From positions 886,495 through 950,494 of the forward strand of contig VXAA01000967.1 of assembly GCA_013399115.1 (NCBI GenBank): DNA of 64,000 nt, in the 5' to 3' direction. Of this stretch, positions 14,201 to 24,300 are shown one piece after another (position 1 is the first letter of the stretch; each line of letters begins with the position of its first letter). The stretch is from Anseranas semipalmata. Lineage: Eukaryota; Chordata; Aves; Anseriformes; Anseranatidae. Both the position numbers and the translations under genes were made by a program. Below the pieces are notes generated by a model. The model did not search any database. It was not told the DNA's origin and worked only from the letters and a program-made list of their open reading frames with translations.

Positions 14201-14652
14201 GCTGCAGAAAGACAAGCGCGTGATTCACCGCAGAAGCATCCCCAGCAGCGCCCGAGCAGCTGAACTAACCCACCGTGCTCTCGCACACGCACAGCCTGCA
14301 GCCGGAAGATGACAGCATGCTCTTGGCTTTCGGACAAACGAAAGTTGACTGTGCTCTTCGCACATCCCACCTCTAACGCACACCGTGTAACTAGACAGAA
14401 ACTTGCTATAATTCACTATAGTTGCTGTGTTTCGTGCTTTCTTCTCGCCCTGCCACGGCAGTAGCCGGTCAGCGGGCCGGCCCCGAGCACTGGCCTCTCT
14501 GCGAGGAGGGGGCTGAGCCCACCCTGTGCGGACATGGGTTGTGCTGACTTTGTTCCGGGGGGCTGCAGTTCTGCTCCGATGCACATCGCTCTCGGTCGCT
14601 AATTAGCGTGCTTTGGCTGACTTGAAGGCGGGTGTAGGCGCAGCCCGGCCGC

Positions 14653-14692
14653 GGGGGCGGGTAGGGGGCATTACCCTGGGCCGCGGCGGGGG
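14653..14692 (+). other. G-quadruplex-capable G runs
   Basis: G tracts of 5, 3, 5, 3 and 5 bases lie at 14653, 14659, 14664, 14678 and 14688, separated by loops of 1, 2, 9 and 7 bases. This satisfies the usual four-tract rule on the + strand. It lies about 160 bases before the assembly gap, in sequence typical of what short-read assembly loses. Confidence 0.5.
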
Positions 14693-14855
14693 CTCCCCGT
14701 TCCCAGGCCCCCGGCGGTGGGCGCGCACCCACGCTGCCCTCCGGCGGCTTCAGCCCCGCGCCCCGGGGGCTCGCACGGCGCGGAAGCGGCCGCGGAGCTT
14801 CTGCTCCCTGTGCCTGCGGCGGAGCTTCCGTGCGGGGCCGGGCCGGGCCTTCCCG

Positions 14856-14974
14856 NNNNNNNNNNNNNNNNNNNNNNNNNNNNNNNNNNNNNNNNNNNNN
14901 NNNNNNNNNNNNNNNNNNNNNNNNNNNNNNNNNNNNNNNNNNNNNNNNNNNNNNNNNNNNNNNNNNNNNNNNNN
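14856..14974. other. Assembly gap of 119 N
   Basis: A run of 119 undetermined bases flanked on both sides by extremely GC-rich sequence. Reading frames translated through it are artefacts. Part of the TIPARP promoter or first exon may be missing. Confidence 0.99.
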
Positions 14975-15045
14975 GGCCGCGGGGCCTCGGCCGCGGCCCT
15001 GGTGCAGCTGGGGCGAGAGGCCGGCCGCAGCGGGCGGGCGTGACT

Positions 15046-15107
15046 TCTTTTTTTATTATTTTTATTTTTTATTTTTTTTATTTTTTTGTTATTATTATTT
15101 TTCCCCG
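15046..15107. repeat. T-rich low-complexity tract
   Basis: About 60 bases of almost pure T with interspersed A and one or two G, as irregular (T)n-A-(T)n and ATT repeats, sitting abruptly inside the CpG island. It could be a retroposon tail in reverse or simple-sequence slippage. No retroposon body was recognised beside it. Confidence 0.7.
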
Positions 15108-15330
15108 CCAGCAGGCTAACCGTGCTCTGAGGGTGTCGTCGCATTGGGTCACCCGGCCGGTGAGGAGCAGCCGGTAGGTTCCAGCGGAGCCGTGCCGGGG
15201 GCAGAGCCCCCTCGCAGGCTGCGGGGCTGCGCGCAGGTCCGCCCGGCAGCTCTGTTTGCCTTTTGTTGTGCTCGTTGGTAGGTGGTGTGCGCGGGGACTG
15301 CGCTGGGGTGGTGCCGGGGCGGTTGTTGTT

Positions 15331-16480
15331 GCTGCTTACTTTATTCCACGGCATTAGATTCCCTTTCTTCGGCAAGGGGAAGGGAGGTGTTGTTCATGTG
15401 AACTGGCTAGTACTTAGGGGCTGAAATCTCACACCAAGAGATCTTTTTCTGTTGAAATACGTTGTGCAAATATAGTATTGCACTCGGTGATTGCTACTGT
15501 TGTTTCTAAATAGTGTCGAATGGTTGATGTAAAAATGCTGAAATAGAAACGCCAACAAGTTCTGCTGTTCGTTATGCCCACTACTTTCTATTTTTAGAGT
15601 TGTCGGAAGATTCAGCTCTATACGGTAAAGCAGTTCTTTAACAGTGAGATGTGAACAGTAAAGTAATCAAACGAGCAGAACGGTATTGAAATAGCATTAA
15701 AGATACAGCCGAAAGCGACCGCAAGTCACTTATGTAGCTCCTCGGCACGGCAGGACTCCCTGAGTGCGGAGCTCCCCTGCTGTATTGCAGGGGCTGCTGA
15801 ACCTGGGCACGACGAAGCGAAGCAGTTGAGGGGTCTGAACCCTTTGGAGTTACTTGAAGGTTTGAGGTACCACTGGCAGCTTAGAAAGAGCATTCCCTGC
15901 TATCTCTGTGGAAGAATAATAGATAAACCAATAATTTTGGAGTTTGCTTTTACTGGCAAACAAATATGCTGGTCGCTTTAAACTTAAAAACTGCAAACGG
16001 GAGTGGTCCAACTTCTGTTCTTATTCCTGGCAGTCCTGACAGTGCTGTTCCCAGGGTAATGCGAAAGCCTTGTAATGAATGTTCCAAAATAAGGAAGACT
16101 TGGTGAGAGATTTTCCAGAACAGATCCTCAGTAATAAGAAGTTAATGCCCGATTTTATCAGTTTTCTGAAATTTGTTTTGAAATGGGAAGCTACTTTGCT
16201 TGGAATGCATTTACCGGGAGGTAATCCTTAATGGGTTCCACTCCAAGCTATGAGGCTACGTGCAAGGAGTTTGAAGAGGGTTTAATTAAATGTAATCAAA
16301 TATTACATGACTCCTGATTAAAAGGCATACGGCTTGCTTTAGGTGACCTGCGAGACGTACCATTTATTTGTACTTCAGAAAAAAATTATTTTTCGTGTTG
16401 CGACTAATGGAATTTGTCTCCGTGCCTGAGTAGCCAGCACCCTTTTGTCTCCTTCGCTGCCCGGTTTTAACTCTCGCTGG
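15331..16480. other. Stretch between the two CpG-rich blocks
   Basis: Moderate-GC sequence with no long frame and no repeat recognised. If transcription starts in island A, this is part of the first intron. If it starts near 16.6 kb, this is proximal upstream DNA. Confidence 0.5.
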
Positions 16481-16680
16481 GGAGGCTGGCAGGAGGCGCG
16501 CGAGCTCGGTGTGTGACAGCAGGGTGACCGAGCGCGGTGCGTGCATGTGAGTCAGGCGGCCCGGGGCGCGTGGGCGTGTGGGAACGTCTGCGCGAGGGTG
16601 GGAGTGGCCGCGGGGCTGCGAGGCTCCCCGCGCCGCGGCAGGAACCGGGCGTAAGTGCTGGAGCTACCGCCGCTAAAAAA

Positions 16681-16799
16681 AACAGAGATTAACTCCCGGC
16701 CCCTGCTGAAGTCAGCGTGACGTTTGGCGCCCGGTTAAGCGAAGCCGGCGGTTCTCTGGCCGTGCTGCCGGGTGGATGTGTGGGATTGTGTCGGGGAAG
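16681..16799 (+). other. TIPARP: Candidate TIPARP 5' exon ending at donor 16800
   Basis: The right edge is a near-ideal donor, AAG|GTATGT. The next good acceptor, 500 bases on at 17299-17300, opens the first coding exon after a long pyrimidine tract. The left edge is arbitrary because the start site is unknown. An ATG at 16776 starts eight codons that run open to the donor and, once spliced, continue in frame into the TIPARP reading frame. Its context (T at -3, T at +4) is weak, so most ribosomes would probably pass it. RNA evidence is needed to confirm the exon. Confidence 0.4.
16718..16730 (+). promoter_or_regulatory. CRE-like and E2F-like overlapping words
   Basis: TGACGTTT (one base short of a palindromic CRE) runs directly into TTTGGCGC, an E2F-type word, about 70 bases before the 5' exon donor. 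This is a motif match only. Confidence 0.3.
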
Positions 16800-17300
16800 G
16801 TATGTCGGAATGGAGCGGGAATGCCCGTTGATCTGGTGGAAGAAGAAGCGGCGCGTGCATGTTGCGAGTGTGGTGGGAGCGTTCGGGGCTGTACATCTGC
16901 TAGTGCGTCTGGTCTCAGGTCTGTGTTTGAGGGAGACAATGAACAATGCGGTGCTCACTTGTGTGGAGTACAACGAACCAAAGTGCTGTTTATTATCAAA
17001 CATCATCACAGGGAGGAGGGCATCAGACCTCCCCTTTCCTGCCCCCCCTTCAGGGACTGTGTGTGCGTGCCTGACTGTCTCTGAGATTTCATGTGTGAGG
17101 AGATGATGAGTGTGTGTTTGGGATTAATTAGCCTGAGTTTAGCTGGTTTCATGCTTTACGTGCCTAGGGGCTACCCGCAGTCACAGAGAGGGGAGGAGTT
17201 TTGCTGTTGCTGGCTTGAAATCCTCTCCAGGGGTGATCTTGTTCGTGTCAACCATGAGCAATTAGAGAGATTAACTGTCTTGTTTTCCTTTCTGTCCTAG
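16800..17300 (+). other. TIPARP: Probable short first intron
   Basis: A 501-base segment from GTATGT to a 'ttttcctttctgtcctag' acceptor, with a plausible branch-like 'attaact' about 25 bases upstream of the AG. Frames within it are not supported as genes. Confidence 0.45.
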
Positions 17301-18301
17301 ATTGATTCTGGTGAGGCTCTGAGACATTTGAAAGTGATTTGGAGAGAGCAAAGTCTGTGTCTGATGGACACCGAAGCAAAGCCAGCGTGTGTTGTGCAGC
17401 AGGCTCACTGCCCAGGAATGAAGTGCCCTCCTTCAGAGGACTTTCCTCCTCAGATAAGACTGTCTGAAAAGATTCCACCAGTGAAGCCTTGCTTCAAGAA
17501 GAAACAGCAAGTGCAGAAGAGGCTGGGGACGCAAACTTTCCGGGCTTTGCGGCCAATCTTTACCAGTTTGCTGGGAGCCGGGACCCTGGATAGGGTCTTT
17601 GTGCCCCGAGGCCAAGGTGGTGGTCATAGTGGTTTATGCGAACCTGCTGTGAAAAAGACTCTGGAACTCGGTACTTCTTGCCCCCAGCCAGAAAGTAACG
17701 TGACTGTGCTGGTGCCGACAGCTCCAGATGTGCAGAGTCAACTGCCAGTAACTCATCCTTCTCCTGGGCATCCTGAGCAGGAGGTGCAGGCAGGAGAGCA
17801 AGGCTTCTCATCAGAAACTGCTCCTGGAACTGCTGCTGACACTGGTAATGAATCATTCCAGGATCACCCTTTGCACCCACCTCCTAGTGATGGCGCAGCT
17901 TGTCCTTTGTTCCCAGACAAGATTCTGGACAGCTACACATCTGGCTTATTCCAAGAGAATAGCTGTCCGATGCAATACACTTTGAACCCAAGCAATAAAT
18001 TCAGTGCTGGAATATTCCAGGATAAAAGTGAGGAAGCCTCTCTTGATTTGGTATTTGAGCTCTTGAACCAGTTGCAATATCACACCCATCAGGAGGATGG
18101 AATAGAAATCTGTGTGGATTTTCTCCAGGGCGCTTGTGTTTATGGCAATGATTGTCCCAAACATCACACAGTGTTGCCGTATCATTGGCAAGTGAGAAGG
18201 ACAGCAACTCAGAGCTGGCAGAGTGTGACCAATGATTCCCAGGAGCACCTGGAAAGACTCTACTGCAACCCTGACAATGATAGGATCAAAGTGAAATATC
18301 G
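17301..18301 (+). CDS. TIPARP: TIPARP exon 2: 5' UTR tail, N-terminal region and CCCH finger
   Basis: Acceptor 'tttctgtcctag' ends at 17300. Coding starts at the ATG at 17364, chosen because the following residues ([12 protein letters not shown]) align with the human N-terminus and it is the first ATG in this exon. Its +4 G is favourable, but -3 is C. The 63 bases before it contain no ATG and no in-frame stop. The exon carries the basic segment, the acidic linker and the zinc finger, including the conserved words [12 protein letters not shown] and HTVLPYHWQ. It ends after the first two bases of an Arg codon (residue 313) at donor CG|GTAGGT. Coding part: 938 bases, residues 1-313. Confidence 0.95.
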
Positions 18302-21300
18302 GTAGGTGACTGCATTTGGTTACTTACTAGCAAAGCCCAAAGTGCTTAACCAAGCAGTGGTACAGAATTATAACAGCATGTGCCTTCTTTTTTTCTGATA
18401 TTTTGTATACAAATGTTTTCCAAAGCCTGTCACGATGTTACCTTAATAATATCTAAGAAGTTTGCCACAGACAGAAAATTCTTGCATGCCTGTTAGAACT
18501 GCTATTTAGCAACTGGAAAGCGTTCTTTGAAGCAGAAGGACTTGAGGCGTGAGAAATAAGAAAACTTCAGTTCTGTAGAAATTGAGAGAGTTGACAGGGA
18601 CTGTTGTGCAACACTGTGCTTGTTCTTGACATTCCTAATTAGTCTTTTCTCTGTATTAGAAAAAGTGGCAGCATGAATGAGCCTTTGCAGTGCTTGAAAT
18701 GGGAAGGATATGGCACTGCTTTCTGTCACAGTGAATCCAGACTGCCTGTATGCACTCCGAGCACAGCCTTCATCATTGCATGCTAAGTAATTGTGTTAGA
18801 TTGGTGCTGTGTTAAGTTTCTTGACCAGAACTTCCGTATGGTTGATAACTTATGGTGAGGTTTTCAGTTAATTCGGTAGGAATGACCTAAATAGCGCATT
18901 CAGAAATGCTGATCTTCTATTTAAGTTTTGTCATCTAAAAATGTCAAGCTATATTTGAAGTTCTTGTTTCCTCTATACACAGTAGTGTTTTCTAATCTCA
19001 GAAAATGATGAAATAACCCAGGAAACCTAAAAGATGTTTATGTTATCAGTTTAGACTTGATCCTGCACCCTGAGATCAGAAACAAAGCTACTTCAGCTTT
19101 TATAATGCAGGTTCCCTTTTGAATAGTAATGGCGAGGGCCCTTGTTTACAAGTTCCTCAGATCTGTGTAGTCTATGTTCTTGTGAGTGCAGGGTGTAGAC
19201 TTCAGTTCTGAGTTCTGAATACTTTCTTTTTCTGGAGGAAAAATAACACAAATTTCTCATACCTCATCTGCCCTGCCATGTTCTGTAAGCCTGGTGCAAT
19301 TCATTCCAGCAGCAGCCAAGGTTCAAAGTGACACTTCCTTGGTTGTGTAGTAGAAACTTCAAATTTGTCATTGCCATCCAAGTCCTTGTGGATTTGTTTT
19401 CATTGCCTCTTCTTCCGTCTACTTCCTGAAGAAGTATATCCCTTCGTCCTTAATGTTTTAGGGCAGATTTTGTTTTCCTTTACTATGTTAAGGTTTCCTA
19501 TTAGGTATCAGAGACCAGTCTAATGCTCAAAGTGTATGCGAGTCCTTACATTTACCTAACTGGGCGTTGGATTTGGCACAAAAACTCAAGCTCTATCAAC
19601 ATACAGATTCATCCTTTAGTCCTGGAAAAATATGCCAGTCTGACGTAAAATAAAATCTTGTAACTGTATAGCAGATAAAATTCACCGTAGTTTGCAATAG
19701 AGACACTTCCATTTTTTCCACATATTTTAAAAGATTTCTGAAAACAGAAAACAGTGAATGTAGGTATAAGATAAGCCTCTGCAAGTAATTTAAATTTGAG
19801 CTCTGTGCAAATAAGCAAAATGTTTATTTGGTTTTGGTTTTTTTTGAGGCATGTATCACAGAATGTATTGCTACACACATGATCTACCTGTTCTCGGTGA
19901 TAGAGTCCAGAGTGATTAATTTTAAAAGAAACAATGCTTCATAATTGCTTAGTCATCGTATCCCCAGCTTGTAAAATTGGCTGAACCGTGCTGTCCGCCT
20001 TTACACTTATTTTGCAGGTTACCAGTCTGGTGAGTATTTTGGCCTCTTGGTACACCGAGTTTCTGTCTGTCTGAACTGGTCGGGAAGAAACTTATCAGGG
20101 CTGTTGCCAGACACATTACGTTCTGTTACCAGGAGCGAAGTCAGAGAAACAGCACGATCCCAGCAGCGCGGGTGTGCTGCAGCAGGGCGCTGCTGCCTGT
20201 TCCGCAGGCAGCCTGGAACTGCTGAGGCAGGGCAGGTTCTTTGAGTACGAAATCGTGCACTAACGCGAGGTTGGAAGGTTGTTGCAAACTCATCGTGTCT
20301 TCCCATGTTGGCAAGTTCTGTAACTTGTATAGATTTCATCCCTTCAAAGAGCTTCGTGTTTCTAGATACGTATCAGCGAGAACCTAGAAGTGAAACTTTT
20401 CTGTAAGACCAGAGCTTCTGACTTCAAACATTGAATCTGATATGCCTTAAAACGTGGCATGGTTTTACATGAGATTTTGAGCTGGGGGAAGATGTTTTCC
20501 TGCGTCTCACGGCGAGTTTCATCCTGCGCAGTGCCGCCTCTTACCAGCAGAACCTGCCGGAGCCCTTCAGACGGGGGGCCCGGCTCTGCGTGCCTCCCGT
20601 GGAGCCCGCTGGCGGTCACTGCAGCCGGGCGTCCCTCCTGGCCCGGCGCTGTTGTGTCTCCTGGCAACGAGATGCAGATAGCAGCGTGCCGAACCTCGCC
20701 GGGAGGCTCGCGGACGTGCTGGGACAGCTCATCGTTCGCATGGTTACCGCATTATTTGGCCAAAGCTATTAATCTCTTGTGGTCAGACTAGCTTTACAGG
20801 CCTATCTATACAGATTGCATGCGATGAGGAAATGTCTGTTCAGCAGTTTGCATGTCCAAGAAAGGCCATGCAGAAGCCAGCCTGACTAATAGCCAGTGGG
20901 TGGTAGTTGTTTATTCTCCTTTGTTTTAAACACAGTTTATACGGCATAATAAGTAATTATTACAGTCTGCATATCATCACAGCGTGCTGCTCCAGTGAAG
21001 TTGGGCTGTTCAAGAAAGTGTTCAGATAGTGGCTCAACTGGAGAGTAAGCTCTAAATTCAAATATGATGTTCCAAATAGCTATTGATATAAATCTTTCTA
21101 CAGGTCAACGTTATTGAGATAAATAATGTAAAGTAAATGTTCACATGTTGCCTTTCACCTAAGGGGGACATGATCTCAAAGCAGGAAAAGTGGTAAACCC
21201 TGTTCAGTTACTTCTTTGTAACACAGTTGCCTTGGGTACTCACTTATTAGAGTTTGGCCTCAAACTGAGTGTAAAATTTCATCATAAATTGTATTTTTGC

Positions 21301-24300
21301 TTTCTTAAATCTTACCGAGTATTTATAGCTAAATACCAAGCTATCTAAACAAACAAGGCATGTGAACTTAAGCAGGTTAGAATACTTACAAGCACTCAGT
21401 TTTCTTCATGCATGTGAGGAGAGGCCCTGGAGAAGTTCCAGCTTGCCGCTAAGTGTTTGAGAGAACAATGCCAAGTGCTGCTTTCCAGCACGAGAGTACC
21501 CTAGCTGTGATATTTTAAGATGCTCTTTAATCAGGGGAAATGCTCGGCTGCAGAACTCAGCAGGTTTTCCCTATGCACATACACCTGTCTAATCATGCAT
21601 ATGCTGCTTTTCAAAATAAGTGACCTCATTGCTGATTACACGAGGATTTGTTTAAAACAACTGTGCGGTTCCCGACCCGTCAGATCCCCCTCTTTGGCTG
21701 AAAGTTCCACCCCTCTCTTGGCAAAGGGAGACGTCCCTGTGTGCCCTGGGAATTGCAGCCTCTGTTCAACTACATGCACCCAGCATGTCCCAGCTGACAT
21801 GAAACAACAGCTTCTCAGAGTTTGATTTTGCTGTTGTTATTTTATTTTTAATGTAGCAGTACTCTATAAAAATAGAAATATTATGAAACTGGATAAAATG
21901 TAGTGATTAAAAATACAATCTTTTTTAGCCTACCTCTCTGAAATCTGAGGCTGCTGCGGTAGTCCAGTGCCTTTTCTCCCCACCTACATTTGCCTTTGCT
22001 CTAAATAAAGCATGTCCCACTGCCCACTGGCAGTCAGATTTTGTCAGAGGACTGAAAGTCTCTAGTGTCATCAAATTTCTGTAAGTTATATGAAATGATT
22101 CGTTATAGCTGCAAAGCAAAGGCCAGAATGCATGGCTCCAGCCAGGGAGAAGCAGCTGGAACTCAATGGCAGATATTCTGCCTGGCGGCAGTTGACTAAT
22201 CGGTCCGTACCTACGCATGGTTCTTGGGTGAAACCAGAGCAAATAATGTGTTCCCCAGTGGGGTTGTCAGTGAACGTAAGGAGGGACCTGGGAAGGAAAG
22301 GTAAGGACAAAAATAAATGTACAGGAAACTAGTTTTCCTTCACTCTTGGCTTCATGGTGTAACTTGTTCCTCTGATGCTGTCAGGATGTGCCTACATGAT
22401 CTTAAAATCGTATAGGGCACAGTGGAAGCACGTTGATTGTTCAGGGACTTCCGCATGTGGTCTGACGTATTGAATAGTTAAATTTAGGAAGTTTTCTTTC
22501 TGATCTGCACAGCTGTCACAGTGTGTGAGATAACTCCTGTTATTGATAACACCGGAGATGAGAAAACAGCTGAAATTCATTGTGCCTTGTGATTTTGTGT
22601 GATGTTTCTTGAATACACAGCTGAATGGTTTTTAACTTCTTTTAATTCCCCGCTAGAAGGAATGCAAAACAGGGACTCTAAATAAAAAGCATGTGAAGTG
22701 ATTTTAGAAGTGTTTGCCTTGTGCTTTATACCAGTGTGCTTCAATGAATTCATTTTTGCCCCACTTTATAGTACCATTTACATATGAAATAAAACTAATT
22801 GGCTTCTGGCTATACAAATCTAAGGAAGTTACAAGTGCTATGTGGAGCTGTCATAGGATTTGGCAATCACTCATACGTCCCCTTTCTTGTTTCATGTCAA
22901 TAAACAGATTGCAGTTTTGGAAACAGCTGTCACCTGGCTTCAGGTTGAGGTCAGTCTGTTCCATGTGTACTGACGGTAATAAAACAGTCCTTTCTGAAAG
23001 AAAGATTTATAACTGTTGAAACAGATTGCTTGGAGGAGTTGCTTGCAGGTAATCCAGCAGTCACAGCGTTGCAGCATTGTCTGCCTGCCCATTCCGCTGG
23101 GGATGGGGAACAGAAAGAGTCTGTTATAATTATTTGCTTAGCGAGAGCAGTGATCGTGAAGTTCCTTCTTAGCTGGTACATGTCTTTGTTGAAATCAGTA
23201 GGAATTTGATCTGAGTAATAATTGTAAAATGTGCTACTTGTGGTTAAATGTATAAAGAAGTCTCTTTTTTGGGATGCTGCCTATGGAGGATGTGACACGA
23301 AACATCTGGATGGCATTCAGAAGCTGAAACATCTGGACTTGGGGGTTGCTAGTGAATGTTAGACTTTGCTTGTATATGGTCGGGTTATGTAAAGCATTGA
23401 TGAAATTGATACAGTTTCATTATTTATCATAAATCTCAGAGGTATTTTTCAGTAGTTAACTCCTGAGATTGGATACAATTTAAAAAAAAAAAAGCAGGAA
23501 TGTGTGTGCAGAAACTTTTTGAAAAGTGGGGCTGTGGACTCCATCTGAGTGCTGTAGAAAGCATTGGTATTGCAGCTTTGTGAAAGCGGGTATCTTCCTC
23601 TTAAGCAGTTTGAGAACCTGGTCCTGGATCAGCTCCATGGCCACTCAGAGCTGTGCTCGTGCTGTCTCCAGAACAAATACCGTGGACTCCTGACCCCAAA
23701 GAATATTTAAAAGAAGAAAAAAGAATCTTCTGTTCATTACATTTTCAAATTTCTCCTTAATCACCAGTGATAGAACCCGCGGCAATGGTGTCAAGCTGAG
23801 GCAGGGGAGGGTTAGGTTGGACATCAGGAAGAGGTTCTTCACTGAGAGGGTGGTTGCACACTGGAACAGGCTCCCCAGTGAAGTAGTCACTGCACCAAGC
23901 CTGTCTGAATTTAAGAGGCGTTTGGACTGTGCACTTAGTCACATGGTCTAAAATTTTGGGTAGACCTGTGCAGTGCCAGGAGTTGGACTCGATGATCCTT
24001 ATGGGTTCCTTCCAATTCGGGGTATTCTGTGAATCTGTGAAATTCACATTTCTAAGGTGGTGTAAAAGTCACTGAAGTTGTAGTCAGAAACCCTGTTCGT
24101 TTTGCTACACATGTGGCATTTACAGTGTTTTTCACTAGTGTCTTCCAAGCTCTAAAAGTGTTCACTCTTAAACTTTTGTAAGTAAAAGCTTGGGGTCAAA
24201 TGGCTTAGTGCATCACGGTGCCCTGGAACAGCAGCAAACTTGGGTGACAGGTTTTATGGCTGCTGTGTGTCATTGCAGTGATAGAAAAACTCAGACAAAA

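Larger units (their letters stand above)
14218..15042 (+). promoter_or_regulatory. Distal aryl-hydrocarbon-receptor element candidates
   Basis: Three words match the dioxin/AHR response element consensus T/GNGCGTGA/C on the + strand. Their GCGTG cores are at 14218-14222 (GCGCGTGA), 14606-14610 (TAGCGTGC) and 15038-15042 (GGGCGTGA). CACGC cores on the other strand occur at 14286-14290 and 14730-14734 but do not match the full consensus. TIPARP is a classic AHR target in vertebrates, so such sites are expected here. CpG-rich DNA also produces GCGTG by chance, so individual sites are unproven. Confidence 0.45.
14450..15330. promoter_or_regulatory. CpG island A, probable TIPARP upstream promoter
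   Basis: A sharply G/C- and CpG-rich block of about 0.9 kb in otherwise A/T-rich DNA, interrupted by a run of 119 N. It contains G runs at 14653-14692 able to form a quadruplex, and plausible splice donors on its downstream side (CCG|GTGAGG at 15160, CCG|GTAGGT at 15174 and TTG|GTAGGT near 15279). TIPARP is known to begin with a noncoding 5' exon, so one of these may end it. The human locus also has an antisense transcript starting near the promoter, so bidirectional initiation is possible here. Long frames crossing it contain the N gap and are not genes. Confidence 0.6.
16490..16799 (+). promoter_or_regulatory. CpG-rich block B, probable proximal TIPARP promoter
   Basis: About 300 bases of CpG-rich DNA end at a strong splice donor (AAG|GTATGT at 16800). 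The block holds several GCGTG cores, a CRE-like TGACGTTT (16718-16725) that overlaps an E2F-like TTTGGCGC (16723-16730), and a short A-rich stretch near 16675. This is consistent with a promoter just upstream of a short 5' exon. The transcription start cannot be fixed from sequence alone. Confidence 0.55.
16539..16857 (+). promoter_or_regulatory. Proximal cluster of AHR/ARNT (XRE) core motifs
   Basis: Five GCGTG cores on the + strand lie within 320 bases: 16539-16543, 16568-16572, 16574-16578, 16715-16719 and 16853-16857. The first (GTGCGTGC) and the last (GCGCGTGC) satisfy the extended T/GNGCGTGA/C consensus, and the others match only the core. The AHR-ARNT dimer binds this core, and TIPARP in turn ADP-ribosylates and represses AHR, so the cluster fits the known negative feedback. 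CpG-rich composition raises the chance frequency. Confidence 0.5.

Noticed and set aside
14613..15375. Long frames on both strands across the CpG island (108-234 codons)
   Set aside because: They are translated through 119 N and stop-poor CpG-rich DNA; there is no domain.
17328..17363. Extending the TIPARP start upstream to a TTG at 17328
   Set aside because: The first ATG in the exon is at 17364 and aligns with the human N-terminus; a TTG start is not expected. The in-frame open stretch is instead considered only in the spliced-extension finding.
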